Shown here one piece after another: positions 26,200 to 37,940 of a DNA stretch of 64,000 nucleotides. The position numbers and the translations under genes are program-made. The notes beneath the pieces are model-generated. The model worked only from the letters and a program-made list of their open reading frames with translations. It searched no databases and was not told the DNA's origin. Where the stretch lies: assembly GCF_009870125.1 (NCBI RefSeq), contig NC_046681.1, positions 6,399,001 to 6,463,000 of the forward strand, read 5' to 3'. Each line of letters starts with the position of its first letter. Within the stretch, counting starts at the first letter, position 1. The DNA comes from Drosophila pseudoobscura. Lineage: Eukaryota > Arthropoda > Insecta > Diptera > Drosophilidae.

Positions 26200-26800
26200 A
26201 AAAATCACGAGACGGAGGCAGAGGACGAGAGCGACAGCCCCAGCAGTGAGAGTAATAAGAGAATATGCGATGAAGATGAAGCAAAGTGCAAAAGGCTCAA
26301 TGCATGCGAGGCACTGAGAGAAGTTTCAGGAAGAAGAAATGCTTCACAGAAGTGTCAGAAGAGTCACAGATGGCCGAGTCCCGTTGGTTCATGCAAGTGT
26401 TTTGTATTTGCCGAGAGAGCGCGGCCTTCAAGCGAGGCCTGGTAGAGCAAGAGAGCCGCCTCGACCGACTGCAATGCATTGCTGTTGCTGCTGAGAGAGC
26501 AATTAGCATCAGGGAGAGTAAGAAATGCCATGCGTGAGAGGATCAGAGATCATACGAGCTGCAGAAAAGACAGAGACGGGGCGACGAACCAACAGACGAA
26601 ATAGCTGTGACTCGGGTTTGGGCAGGTAGCGACCGTCGCTGCATGTTGGTGCGTGTCGCTGCGCGCCTTTTCTTCTCCTTCTCTTTCTAAGGCATCGCTT
26701 TAGTCGGGAATGTGACGAATTGTTGTTGTTGCTGGGAGAGCAACGGTTGAATGAAGAACGAAGGATAAAGTGGCACAGTGGTACAGTGAAGTCAGACTAA
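26200..26800. repeat. Candidate dispersed repeat, copy related to 39.7-40.3 kb
   Basis: The words GCAGGTAGCGACCGT (near 26.62 kb) and TTGTTGCTGGGAGAGCAA (near 26.72 kb) reappear as GCAGGTAGTGATCGT (near 40.05 kb) and TTGTTGCTGCTGGGAGAGCA (near 39.72 kb). The surrounding sequence is rich in GAGAGC, CGCGCCTT and CTTCTC blocks in both places. This suggests a shared non-coding repeat family. Boundaries are not defined. Confidence 0.45.
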
Positions 26801-28670
26801 AGTGAACAGAACTAGTATTTTTCGCCCAATGAAAGCCACTTCCCATGTTTCTTTCTTCAAAAGTACTCCACTCCGCTTTCTTTCAGTGCCTCAACATTGC
26901 ATACATCCCAACGACCATCTCCTTCCCGCCGGCGCAACAGCAGCAGCAAGAAGCGCAACCTCATGGTGCAGCAATTCGTAAGCAATTTTCTGAGCTGTGC
27001 ATTGAGCTGCAAATAAAATGCCGAGCACTGCACATAAATGTCACTAAATGCACACTCGCACATGGGCACACAAACACATACATATGTGCGAGGGAGGGGG
27101 GGAGACCGCGAAGCCATGACAAAATGGCGGACAAAAACAGGTGTCACATTGTTGTCGCGGGCTGACTGTTGCGCTGCTGTGTCCTGGTTTTTTATGCCAT
27201 TTTAACGTTTCCTAATGTATGGTGGCATATTATGGGGCCACAAAAATAACATCAGCGAAAGAGCACTGAAAAAACTATTCTGAAGACAAAACTTGGCTAA
27301 GAGAAACAGGGCGCACAAAAAATACTAAGGCCACAGTTATGACAGCATTACAAAGCACTTGCAACACACACACAACGACGGGTACTCGTACTCAAACTCG
27401 TACTCGTATGAGAGATCTTAACTAAGTTCATCTTTGCCATTTTTATGGCTCGAGAGTGGATGAGGATATTATTGAGCCGTTTTGAAGATGACAAAGCGCA
27501 AAGGAAGGGCAAAGAAACTAGAGAGAAGTCCGTTATGGTGGTGTGTCTTGGCAATGGGATACCCTGTATATTTAAGGAGACCACAAGAGAGTTGGAAACT
27601 ACAGTTTCTAGGGTGATTCCGTCATTATTTGGGGTTCTGGGACATCGGGAAACTTGTTTACCGATTTAGAAAGGTGATGAGAGTGGAGAGGCTTTTCATC
27701 TACATTTTAAGAGAGCCTATAATCGTACTTTTAAATCCTCATTGAAAAAATCGTATACCAATGAAATTTGTTCTTTGCCATTCCGCGAACATGGAAAACA
27801 TGTCTCATTCCGTCTCCACTATTCATACAACTCCTAGGCTTTTACATATGTCTAAATAGATACATAATATACTTAGCCGTTCTGCATACAACATTCCCTT
27901 ATAACTTCAAGAAAACACCCTCCTAAAAACTAAAATTCAACCTCCAAGTGGTTATAAAAGAACTTCAAGGCAGCCCCATAAATTTCTATGAGAAGAATAC
28001 TCGTACTTCGACAACTGCAACAATATCCAGGGATATCAATGGAAAGTACTCGATAAACTTTGGACCCGAGTGCCCCAAAAGCCACTCAATTAAACCAATA
28101 AATATTCAGTGCCTCTCACAGATTCAGTTTTCACATTCTGCTTGAAAAGTCAACAAGTGGCTGGAAAGTCGTGAAAGGGGGGCAAGAAAGGAATCCAATT
28201 TTGAGACAATAAGAATGGCACACACAAGCGATGGCCTAAAACGATGCCACACTCCACAGAGCACACACACACACACATACACATATTCTTACGAGTACCG
28301 TAATGCAATTTAAGTCAAATTTAATCAATGCGCAACATAAGCATTTCCAGCTAAAGGACTCTCGACTCTATGCCTTTCTCTGGGCGAAAGTTTTGCTTCC
28401 ATGTTTCCGAAACTCATATCGAGGGCTAGGAGATGACTTGAGGGATGGATTGGTGGATTGAATGGATTGGGGGTCCTTCAATGGAGTCAAAAGTTATGCT
28501 TGACTGCCTCTGCTGGAAGCGCAATGAGTGGTGCCGGTGCCGGTGCCAGTGCGGTGCAGTGCGGCTTCATTGTACTTGCAGCAGTAATCAAAAGTAGTTT
28601 TTGGGGCCGCAGTTCAAAATGCAGGAAACTACCACTACCGCCCCGCCTCTTGAAACTTTTCCAGCAGCAA

Positions 28671-28694
28671 GTGTGTGTGTGTGTGTGTGTGTGC
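28671..28694. repeat. (GT)n microsatellite
   Basis: About twelve GT units between AGCAGCAA and GCGTTCTG. Confidence 0.95.
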
Positions 28695-31600
28695 GTTCTG
28701 TAGGCCCCCTAAAATGTAATTTCTAGATTGGAGTACAACAAGGGAAAGTACGTTCAGGAAATGTGCGTTTCAAAGGGGATTACTGCACGCAGCTCAATCA
28801 AAAATTGTAAACTGTGTGACTCCTAATGAGTGAGTGCTTTTTTGAGGGTTTTGGGGGGAGTTCGCAAAGCTCTGGCGGTTGGTGGAAAAGCCTTTTAACA
28901 GCGAAAATGTTACCAAAAGTTGTAAGAGCTTTTGTTAACATTTAAGCTCTATACTCTAAAATAAAGAGCTTTTATTCCCAAAATTGGTAGCAGAAGGGCT
29001 TTGCTTTTCCCTGTTGCTAATAGGAAAAAGCTCTCTATAGACCAAACACGCTATGATGATCCTTTTAGAGTCCTTCTTCATATCATATTCCGTATCCTCT
29101 GAAATATTCTTTAAATTATATATTTTTTTATATATCTACAATAATCTTAAATAATACAATTTGTATCTAATTAAACCGCCAAGGAAAACAAGAAGCAAAA
29201 GCTGTCTTTCACTGGATCTCCCTACTAAATCCATCCAATAACATTCCATTAACTTTTTATAAATACTGTAAATAATGTATGTACCTTATTCATTTTATGA
29301 ATGTATCTACTGGGATCAATTGTTTTTCCACTTAAATGTAAAACTAGCTTTTTTTCCTTTTCTATATTTTCTTTAGAACTTCAATCCTTAGTTAGCAGTT
29401 TCGTTAATTAATTAAATAAAAGAGCGGGAACGTGGCAAGGGCCGACGCTCTACTTTGCACCCGGTACTCAATCAGTTTTATTTTAGTTTTGTACATATGT
29501 AGATGTAAGAAAAAACACCGCTGATTAGTTCCCTTTTCACATTATTTTCCCTCCCTCTTTATTGTTTCAAAAACCAAAACTCAAGAGGAATCCCTACACA
29601 CGGCCCCAAAAAACTTTCACTGCCTGGAAAAACCTTTGCTGGTAAAAAGTTCCATAACACAATTTATGCGCGTAACTGGGCGTAGTGAAAGGAAAACTGT
29701 TGAAAAAGGAATTCTAGGGAGGGAGGGGGGCACCCCTGCTCTTAGGGCAACTTTTAAATAAATTTCTAAATACTCGTGTGGCGCCCCCCGAGGAGCCGGC
29801 GATCGCGCAGGTAGTACGTGGCACAAGTTTAAATGGCTGGAAAGCTGAAATGCTCTACATTTTGGCCCGAAAGATGATGATGATGAGGTGGTAAGACCTT
29901 CGTTTGCGGGGGGCGGCCAACACTTTTGACTTTTGCGGTGGTAAAGTTTTCTGCATTTTTACTTTCTTTCCTTTCTGCCGGCCAAGAGTTTTCCGAGTCA
30001 AAGTTCGAGTTTCGGTTTTCGCCTTCGCCTTGGTCGTTGTTTGTACAAGAATTTATGTTAATAACTTTTCGTTCAAGTGTTGTGCTGCTGTTTGGCTGTT
30101 GTTGCTGTTGCCAAAGTTATGCTGCCCTGATAATGGCATTGATAGCGTTGTAAATATTTGTACTGCACACCTCTGCGATATACAGGTGTTTTGACTTTTA
30201 TTCGATGCCACAGAGAACTTTTCGGCAGCGTGGGATGTCTGGGTATTTTTGCTCTTGATAAAGAAGTTATTGCAGGTGAAAGGCCGAGCTTTTTTGTTTA
30301 AAAAGGCGATCAAATTTAGGAAAAAGTGGTGGAATATTGTTCCCCACAATATACTCTGTTTCCTGCATGGAAATATATGCCCCCTTTAACCCATTAAACA
30401 ATCAATTCGGCTTAAACGGAGACCCCCGGAGAGTCCCCAGAGCTTCATTATACACAATTTGCACTTGAGCCATGAATGCCTGCCAACTGAATCTCCGTCG
30501 GAATCAGAATCGGAATTTGGTCTGGGTGCTGACTGCCACGCCTTCTACATCCTCGCTCCTGGCCCTGGCGGTACTCCCTTTAGCACATGGGTCTTGTTTA
30601 TGGGCGGAAATTACATGGCTATCAAAACATAAGCGCCAGTTGACTCCTGTTTAGAGGCTGTCCTTCCCTATGCCTATGCAAATGTCTGCGGTCAATGGGC
30701 AATACCCCCGAAACACACAGCGCAAGGGAGACGAGACGGCCCAGATCCAAGGGCTGTTGGAGATGGTTGCGTGATTGTTTATGAAAGTATTAGAGGACTT
30801 AGAGGATAGTTCAGATAGTTTGAGTAATTTCCAATGGTGATCGAGCAGGCTGGAAGAGAGAGGATCGATCGTGGGCAATAACAATTCATTAAAAATATAT
30901 TTATCACTAGTACAGCTTAACTGTCGCTCCGAGGCTCTTCTTATCTGAATAATAGTGTATATATATAAGCAACCAAATCGATTGAAATCCCATGTAGATA
31001 CGAAAATTTCGGTTATTCTTTCTCGCTCACTCTCTATGGGATCTGGTAAAGCCCTAAAATAATTTGATCCCTCATTTCACATGAAATCACGACCCTTTCA
31101 CGCTCATTCACTCCCATCTCTAGGCAATGCCCAAACCTAAGGGCAGTGCAGTCTGGGGAGAGGAGCAGTTTGAACTGAATTCTCCATCCTAGAGCGTGTG
31201 GGCAGCGTTTTGCATTAATTGCTTCGCCGTGTGGACAGGGGGGGGGCGGCGGCAGGGGGTGCCAGGGCAACCAAGTGCTATGCTGCTATGACGTTATGGT
31301 TTATGTATCCCAATCGATGTTATTACCATGCCAGAGGCCAACAGAGAGGGAGAGGGACTGTGCTGATGGCCTAGTGTGAAATGTGAAGAGCGTAGGTGTG
31401 GCATGAGTGCAGCTTATGCGAAAGGCAACACTCAGCTGCAGATACAGATACAATTTTGAAATGGTGTTTGTTTATTTTCCATTTCGACACTCAATTTAAG
31501 GCTTAAAATCGTAAGATAAAATGTGTCTATTGAGGCAGGGTTAAAGGGTTTTGTTTCGTCCTTTTAAAGATGAAATCTTCCACCTGAAAAGCAAAAGTTT

Positions 31601-32369
31601 TGCCAAAGCTTCCAGGGAGACCTCTCTCTCGAAATAAATCCACTTGGCTGGGGCAATCCCCAGGAATTGTTCATCTTCATATAAGCTGGGGGCACAATCC
31701 CCCAGATGTCTTTAACTTTCCGTTTTTGTTGTGCTGCAGTGGCACTGTTTTAATGCAAATGCGAATTGTGTGGCACTTTCCATTTCATATTATCTGTGGC
31801 AGAAGCATAATTTTCCGTTAAGTCGCCGCTGGCCGCATTGCCATAACTTGGAAACAAAATGCATTACAGGACGAAAAATTTGCGCACGCAAAAAGCTTGT
31901 AAACAAACACAATAAATTCGAGGCTTGGCTGCCACGCTGCCGCTGCCACACGGCCACTGTGCTGCACACAAAACAGGTGTTAATCCTGCTCTACTGAAGC
32001 TTTTCTTCTACTGCCACTTCCACATTGCCAGCAGTTGTGCTGCGGTACTTCTGATGCTCTTTTCTGCTGATTTTCCAAATGCGACTGCTACTTGCCGCTT
32101 TTCCAAATGCCGCAAAGTACCCGAGTATCGTATATGCAGCAGACCAAAAACGTAAAGAACTTTAAGCTGCAGGCAAAGTGTGCGGTGGCAGAGCCAAAAA
32201 CAGCAAGAAATTAGACACAAGATGTGCTGCAAAGGTCGACACTTGTGATACCCTCTAAATGTGGCTTTATTTCAGAGATCTGCAGTACATTTGTATCCTT
32301 TTTCGATGCTCACTTGTATACAAAAAGGCAGAGGAATCATCATACCCCTGTTTATAGGGGGTACCGCAT

Positions 32370-32392
32370 GGGGGGGGGGGGGGGGGGGGGGG
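32370..32392. repeat. Poly-G run of 23 bases
   Basis: An uninterrupted run of 23 G between GTACCGCAT and TAATCAT. Such long G homopolymers are uncommon in fly DNA. The run could form G-quadruplex structure, and its length in the assembly is uncertain. Confidence 0.9.
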
Positions 32393-34975
32393 TAATCATA
32401 AAAAATTTGTTGCACACGGAAAACAATTGCGCTCATTTGTAACACGTGAGTAAAAGAGACAGTCCTCGAGAGGATACAGGGGAAAGAAAGGTACAAGAGA
32501 CTCTGAGAGAGGCACTCAGAGAAAAGAAGAGAAGAGAGAACGAAGCCCACACAATTTGCATTTGTTTTTGGGGTTTTTGCAAGTTGTTGGCGAGGGGGGG
32601 TTCCAAGTGCCGTTTGTCGTTGTCCTGGGCAACGGTACTTTCCAGAGAGTGTAAGCCCCCGGCTAGAGACGTCCAAGAGAGAGCGAGACGGCTGCTGGAA
32701 TTACCTTTACACATACGAGTACACACACATACATGCATGAGAGAGAGTGCACTCGAACTCAAAGTTGCAGTTGGGTCGGGGATTGGGTCCTGTATTGCAT
32801 CCCTGGGCAGCACATTCGGCTCCTAATGCCGTTATTTAGTTTTAGCATACGGGCAGGCAGCCGCTTTAAAGGTTATCTCGTTGTGGCCCTTCTTTTGTGT
32901 TGTGTTTCGTGTAAAATCGCATACAAATAAAACAAAAACAAAAACAAACAAAACTCAAGCATAAAAAAGGAGCAAAAGCTTAAAATCTAAAGCGCATTCG
33001 ACAAATAAAATAAAAGAAAGCCAACACAGACATAAATGTGTACGAGCTGGTGTAACACGTTGGCTTTTTCACCGACAGTTTTTCATCGAGGAAATAGAGA
33101 CTCGTACATTGTTTCAGTAATTTTTCGTATACCACAAAGCAGTGTTCCATGAAGACACCCAGGGAAAGTAAAGGAGCCTTCTATTAAAACAAAAAAACCT
33201 ACAGAATTTATTAAAGAATATTAATTAAATAAATATACATATATAGTGTAAATAGTGCAATGGATCTAAATATAATTTTTATATTTTTCTAGTGTAAGAA
33301 AAACCGTTCGTGTATTTCCGAGAAACAGTATCTGCGTAAGAGTTTTTTTGTTGCCGTATGCTGACCGGCTTTTGGTTTCCCTGTCTCCCACGTATACCCC
33401 CATATGTTGCTCCCTTTGCCTCCCATTGCCGGTGTAGCAGTTGCCACACTGTTGCCACTTAGCCATTTGCCGTTACTTTGACAACCGAAAAATGCTTCGG
33501 GGGGGCATTGCCAGGCTTAACAAATGTGCGGCTATTGGCAGTGCTTTAGTCTCCTGGTGTGTTTCGGTGAAAGCTTTCTCTGATTGAGCGCCACAGACCA
33601 GACCCGTCTTGTGGTGGCTTCGCAGATAAGCTTTGATTGTGGGATTCGGAACGGACCCGGCGGGGCATGCATTTTGAATGCGGGGATTGCGAAACAAAAA
33701 AACAGTGAAACAGAGGACAAATGGAGATTGGGAATGTCACTTTGGATGAGCAAAGAACTATTATTTCTTTATTTTTCAGCCTTTCCTATGGCTTCAATAG
33801 ATCTTCTCACACATCGCCACCTCTTGGCTATAAAAAGATTAAAGTTTGACTTTAATTGCATTAAAACCTTAATTTATATTAGATAAACCCAAAAAAATGC
33901 ATAAAAATTCCACATAATTCTTTCATAAATGCTATATTACTATACCCATAAAATTCTCTTTATCCGTCTACGAGATAATCTTCCATTGACCTTCACTTTG
34001 ACACGCTTAAGAATGGCCCAAATCGTGATTACACCTCCATTGAACATTAACTACAAAAAAGCGATTCCAGCTATCAATTCTAACTATAGACTCCTCCACA
34101 CGTGTATGCCCCGCCCAATTTAATCACCTACCAAAAGTCTGAACTCACGCAATTTTTTCGACACCCATTCCTAAACCCAAACCCAAACCCAAATCGAAAT
34201 CAAAGCGTAAACTTTTCTACAAATTTTGTTGTTTGTTTTTAATGACAACAGGATTGACAACGGAACGAGCAACAACAACAAAAACAAAGAATATAACAAC
34301 ACTATTAATAAACTTAAATACAAGAAGAAATCAAACCGTTCCCGCCGTGTGGGGGCTACCGGCTACCCTGCAACGCCGGCGACCTGCCGTTGCCAATGTC
34401 AACCGTCGCCAACACCCCAACAAACCCCCAGTGCCCCCGTTGCCCCCGTTTCACCCGAAAACCCCGCCATTGTCTTCTTCTCGTGACTGTTGTCGGCTTT
34501 TTTCAATGCCGGCGCATGTAAAAAAAATATACGGGCTACAATTACGGGGCTACGGCTACGGCTCTCTGGCATATAAACAAAGTTTGTTAATATTTCTTGG
34601 CCAACGGACGCGTAATTTTCGCGTCTCGCATTACGCGTGTGAAAAATTAATTCAAACTCGTGTGAAATGCTGGAAAATTGGCTCAAAATTCCAACAAAAA
34701 CTCCTAACAATTTGAACAAATTTTAAAGAACAATTAGTGGATCGCTTGTCTATGGACAAATGGTTTGGAGAGAAACGTCTCTGGCTGTTTGGTAATCATC
34801 TTCCACTTCTGCCCAGAAGGTAAGTTTCCTTGTCAGAATTCGGTTAAAAAAATTATTAAAATAACGTTTGAGGTGCTGTTACACGATACGTTTTCTGCCG
34901 ACGGTGTTTTTTTGGCGGCATATTTTGGTATTTTGATTCCAATATCATTCGAAATGTTTTTGAATATTTTTTTGG

Positions 34976-35640
34976 AATACTAAACAAATACTAATACAAA
35001 TACTAACAAAATGCCACTTGATTAAATCCTCATAATACTACAGGGTTTTTTAAAACTACTATAAAAAATCAAAAATTTTACAAAACCTAAAAATACTTCA
35101 AAATACTAAATAAAAATGCTAAAATTACTTGGAAAATTTATCAGGCAAATACAAAAAATATTTTTAAACAAAATGCTAAAAATAAAAAAATTATAATATT
35201 AATAAAATAATAAATTATACAAAATACTGCAAAAACTAAAAAATATCGAAAATACTATTAGTACTTCCAACTACTAAAACAACTAAAAGTACCTCAAGTA
35301 CTAAAAATAATACACTTTACTAAAATACTGAAAACAATATTAAAAAAATAACGCAAATACGAAGAATACTGCCAAATACCAAGAAAAATATTCAAATGAC
35401 TAAAAAGTACAAAATACTAAAGTTAATACAGTTCATGCAAATGCTACAAATAATTTTAAAAAATACTAAAAATAACTAAAATACAAAAATAATGCTAATA
35501 CTTAAAAAATACCGCTAAGGTTAATAATTCCGCCAAATATTAAGAAAAATTACTAAAAAGTTTTGCAAATATTACAAAAATTACGATACTACAATTTTAT
35601 ATACTAAACTATGCATCAAATACCTAAAATATACCTAAAA
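34976..35640. repeat. Low-complexity island of AAATACTAAA-type words
   Basis: For about 650 bp the sequence is dominated by imperfect repetitions of words such as AAATACTAAAAATA, TACAAAATACTA and ACTAAAAC. It has very little G on this strand. Shorter islands of the same kind occur at 37.02-37.25, 38.45-38.67 and 44.48-44.56 kb. Confidence 0.75.
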
Positions 35641-37908
35641 GTACTATACTCATAAAAGAATGGAACAATGGATTTGAACACGTTTGGTTCGTAATTTTTC
35701 GGAAATCCCGTCGGTAATGTTCATTGCTGAAAAGGAACCACAGACACAATACATAAGAAAATACATACGTCAATGAAATCCCGCATCGTGTAACAGCAAC
35801 TCGTAGGTTTTGTACGTTTCGCATTGCCTTGCCTTGATGGAAATATTCATCAAGTCCTTCGAGAAAACCCTCGAATATGCATTTGTTTTCCACCGAACTT
35901 GAACTTGAAGATTGGTGGGACTGATAGCTCATAAGTTTTTGGCCCTGATATTGTTTTGTTGCAAAAAGAGACCTTGTTTTGTGTTGGCATTCATGCGAAT
36001 AGGGTTCCGTTGAAGTTGTGTGCAAAATGAGTGTTTAAATTAACCTTAAGGCTAATTATTTAATAGATGAAAGTCCTTCCCCTCGAGCCGCCCACAATTG
36101 ACAGCAAAATGAGCTGCATTCAAACAAAGATAACTTGGAGGGAAAAGCCCCCGAAGCCCGACAACTATTCAACAAACACAGAAAACTCCATCATCGGAAT
36201 AGAGGAAGGGGAGAGGAAAAGAACGGGCGAAAAACTCCAATCAAATTGAAATTCAATCAAACGAAAATGTGCAGGGGGAAAAAGGGAAAGGGAATGGGAA
36301 AATGGAAGTAAAGCAAAGAGAAATGCAAGAAAAAGAAAGGAAAGAGCTAGTACACAGACATCAAAATGCATTGATATGCGCTTCGTCGCTTTGTTTGACT
36401 TTTTTGTTTGGGTTTCCCCGTCCTCCAGCAGCAGGATACAGGATCCATACAGGACCCCGACAAGCAGCTCGAAATGGGAATATTGCATACTTATTGGCAG
36501 CGGTAGTGGCAGTAGCGGATGATTTAGCGGTTTTTAATGCTTCTCCGGGCGGACAGACATTCGACAGACACGACAGACAGACGGAGTGGGATTGGGAGTG
36601 GGAGTGGGGTGGCAGTACCCCTTTGGGCACATGTCAACGCCATTTGCACTGCAGCTGCACGAGAAAAATATGGAAAAATATCTACAAAGTTGTACACGTA
36701 TTTGCGCTTGACAATATTTGTGTTTGATTGAAATCATTTTAAGCAGTCCGTCGCCCTGCTTACAAGGGGGGGGAAATGGATTGTGGTTTGGGGCGTAGCA
36801 TGTAATGTGCTTCGGGGTGGGAGAGAAATGTGGTTTGGATGGGAGAAAGTATTTGTCAAACAGAACGAAAAGCAAATAGATCTAAAAAGATACTGTACCG
36901 GAACATAGATTAGTGGGTAGAGAGGCAGATGAAGGATAGATACATCGATCCATTTTATAGGAAAGAAGAACCCTGATGTAGAGGAAGATTAATAATCAAT
37001 TCTTCACAAATTTTGTGGGTAAAAAAGAAAACATACTAGAAAAGTACAGGAAAGCTGCAAAAAAAAATTTATACAAATACCAGAAAATTTTAGAAAAGGT
37101 AACCAAATACTATAAAATATTGTGCAATACCAGGAAATCTAGACAATTGCCGATTCATAAAACATCTGGAAAATACCAGAATTTAAAAAAAAATACCGCA
37201 AAATTGTATATAATGATATAAAACCATGAACTCTAAAAATACCAGAGAATTCTTAAATAATAGCTAAAAATTCGTTTATATTAGCAAAGCTATTCCGAGA
37301 TATTTTTATACGTCTTTCACTTCAGATTATTTTCATAATACCTTCTTTTGGCTATCGTCCTGGCTCTCTCTCTCTCTCCCCCTCTCTTCTCAACTCTGTT
37401 TAAGAAATCTCTCCATCAGTAGCTCTTGCTTTTGCCAGACTTTTTTTTCTGTATGGTGCTTTCCATGCCCAAATTTTGACAGTCGTTCGCATTCGCAGAG
37501 AAAGCCTTTCCATGGAACCTTTTCCTCTTTTTCCTTTCCTTTCTGCTGTAAGGCTCATATTTGCATGTGGCGAATGTCGTTTTTTTTTTCCTAGAATCTG
37601 TTTCGTTTTCCCTTCATTCCTTCCTTTCCAACTCTCAGTCTTCTCGCATAATGGGGGGTCGGGACCTGGATTCATTTGCATGTGTCGGGCCTCAGACACC
37701 TTTTGCTCCGCCAGCGTTGCCGCTTGTTTGCTGACCCAAAAAGAAAGAAAAAGAAATGAAAGGAAAGACGAGCTGCCATCACGACAGACACGTCAGAATC
37801 AAAGCTACTGGTGCTGCTTGCAGCACCTGTCTCTGGTGGCAGGAATACAGCAATTCAGGCATCAAATATTCAGTATGTTCCGATGCATTTTAAATCATTT
37901 AATTCGTG

Positions 37909-37916
37909 TATCGATA
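37909..37916. promoter_or_regulatory. DREF-type site TATCGATA
   Basis: A perfect TATCGATA, the core of the Drosophila DRE promoter element, lies 25 bp before the candidate exon at 37,941. It may mark a start site for the small gene beginning there. Confidence 0.4.
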
Positions 37917-37940
37917 AAATAAAATAACAGACTGCCGCAG

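Larger units (their letters stand above)
19166..37908. other. 18.7-kb gene desert with repeats and microsatellites
   Basis: No protein gene could be supported. Contents seen: candidate dispersed-repeat segments at 22.44-22.78 kb and 26.2-26.8 kb, a perfect 10-bp-arm hairpin at 22.71 kb, TG microsatellites at 24.68 and 28.67 kb, a 23-bp G run at 32.37 kb, (AAACCC)-like triplets near 34.17 kb, and a long AAATACTAAA-type low-complexity island at 34.98-35.64 kb. A 219-codon open frame at 24,057-24,716 is T-rich and ends in a TG repeat, so I treat it as non-coding. Such deserts in flies often hold long introns or enhancers. Confidence 0.5.

Noticed and set aside
34165-34195. (AAACCC)-like repeats resembling telomere repeats
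   Set aside because: Only about four imperfect units. Drosophila telomeres do not use such repeats, so this is ordinary simple sequence.
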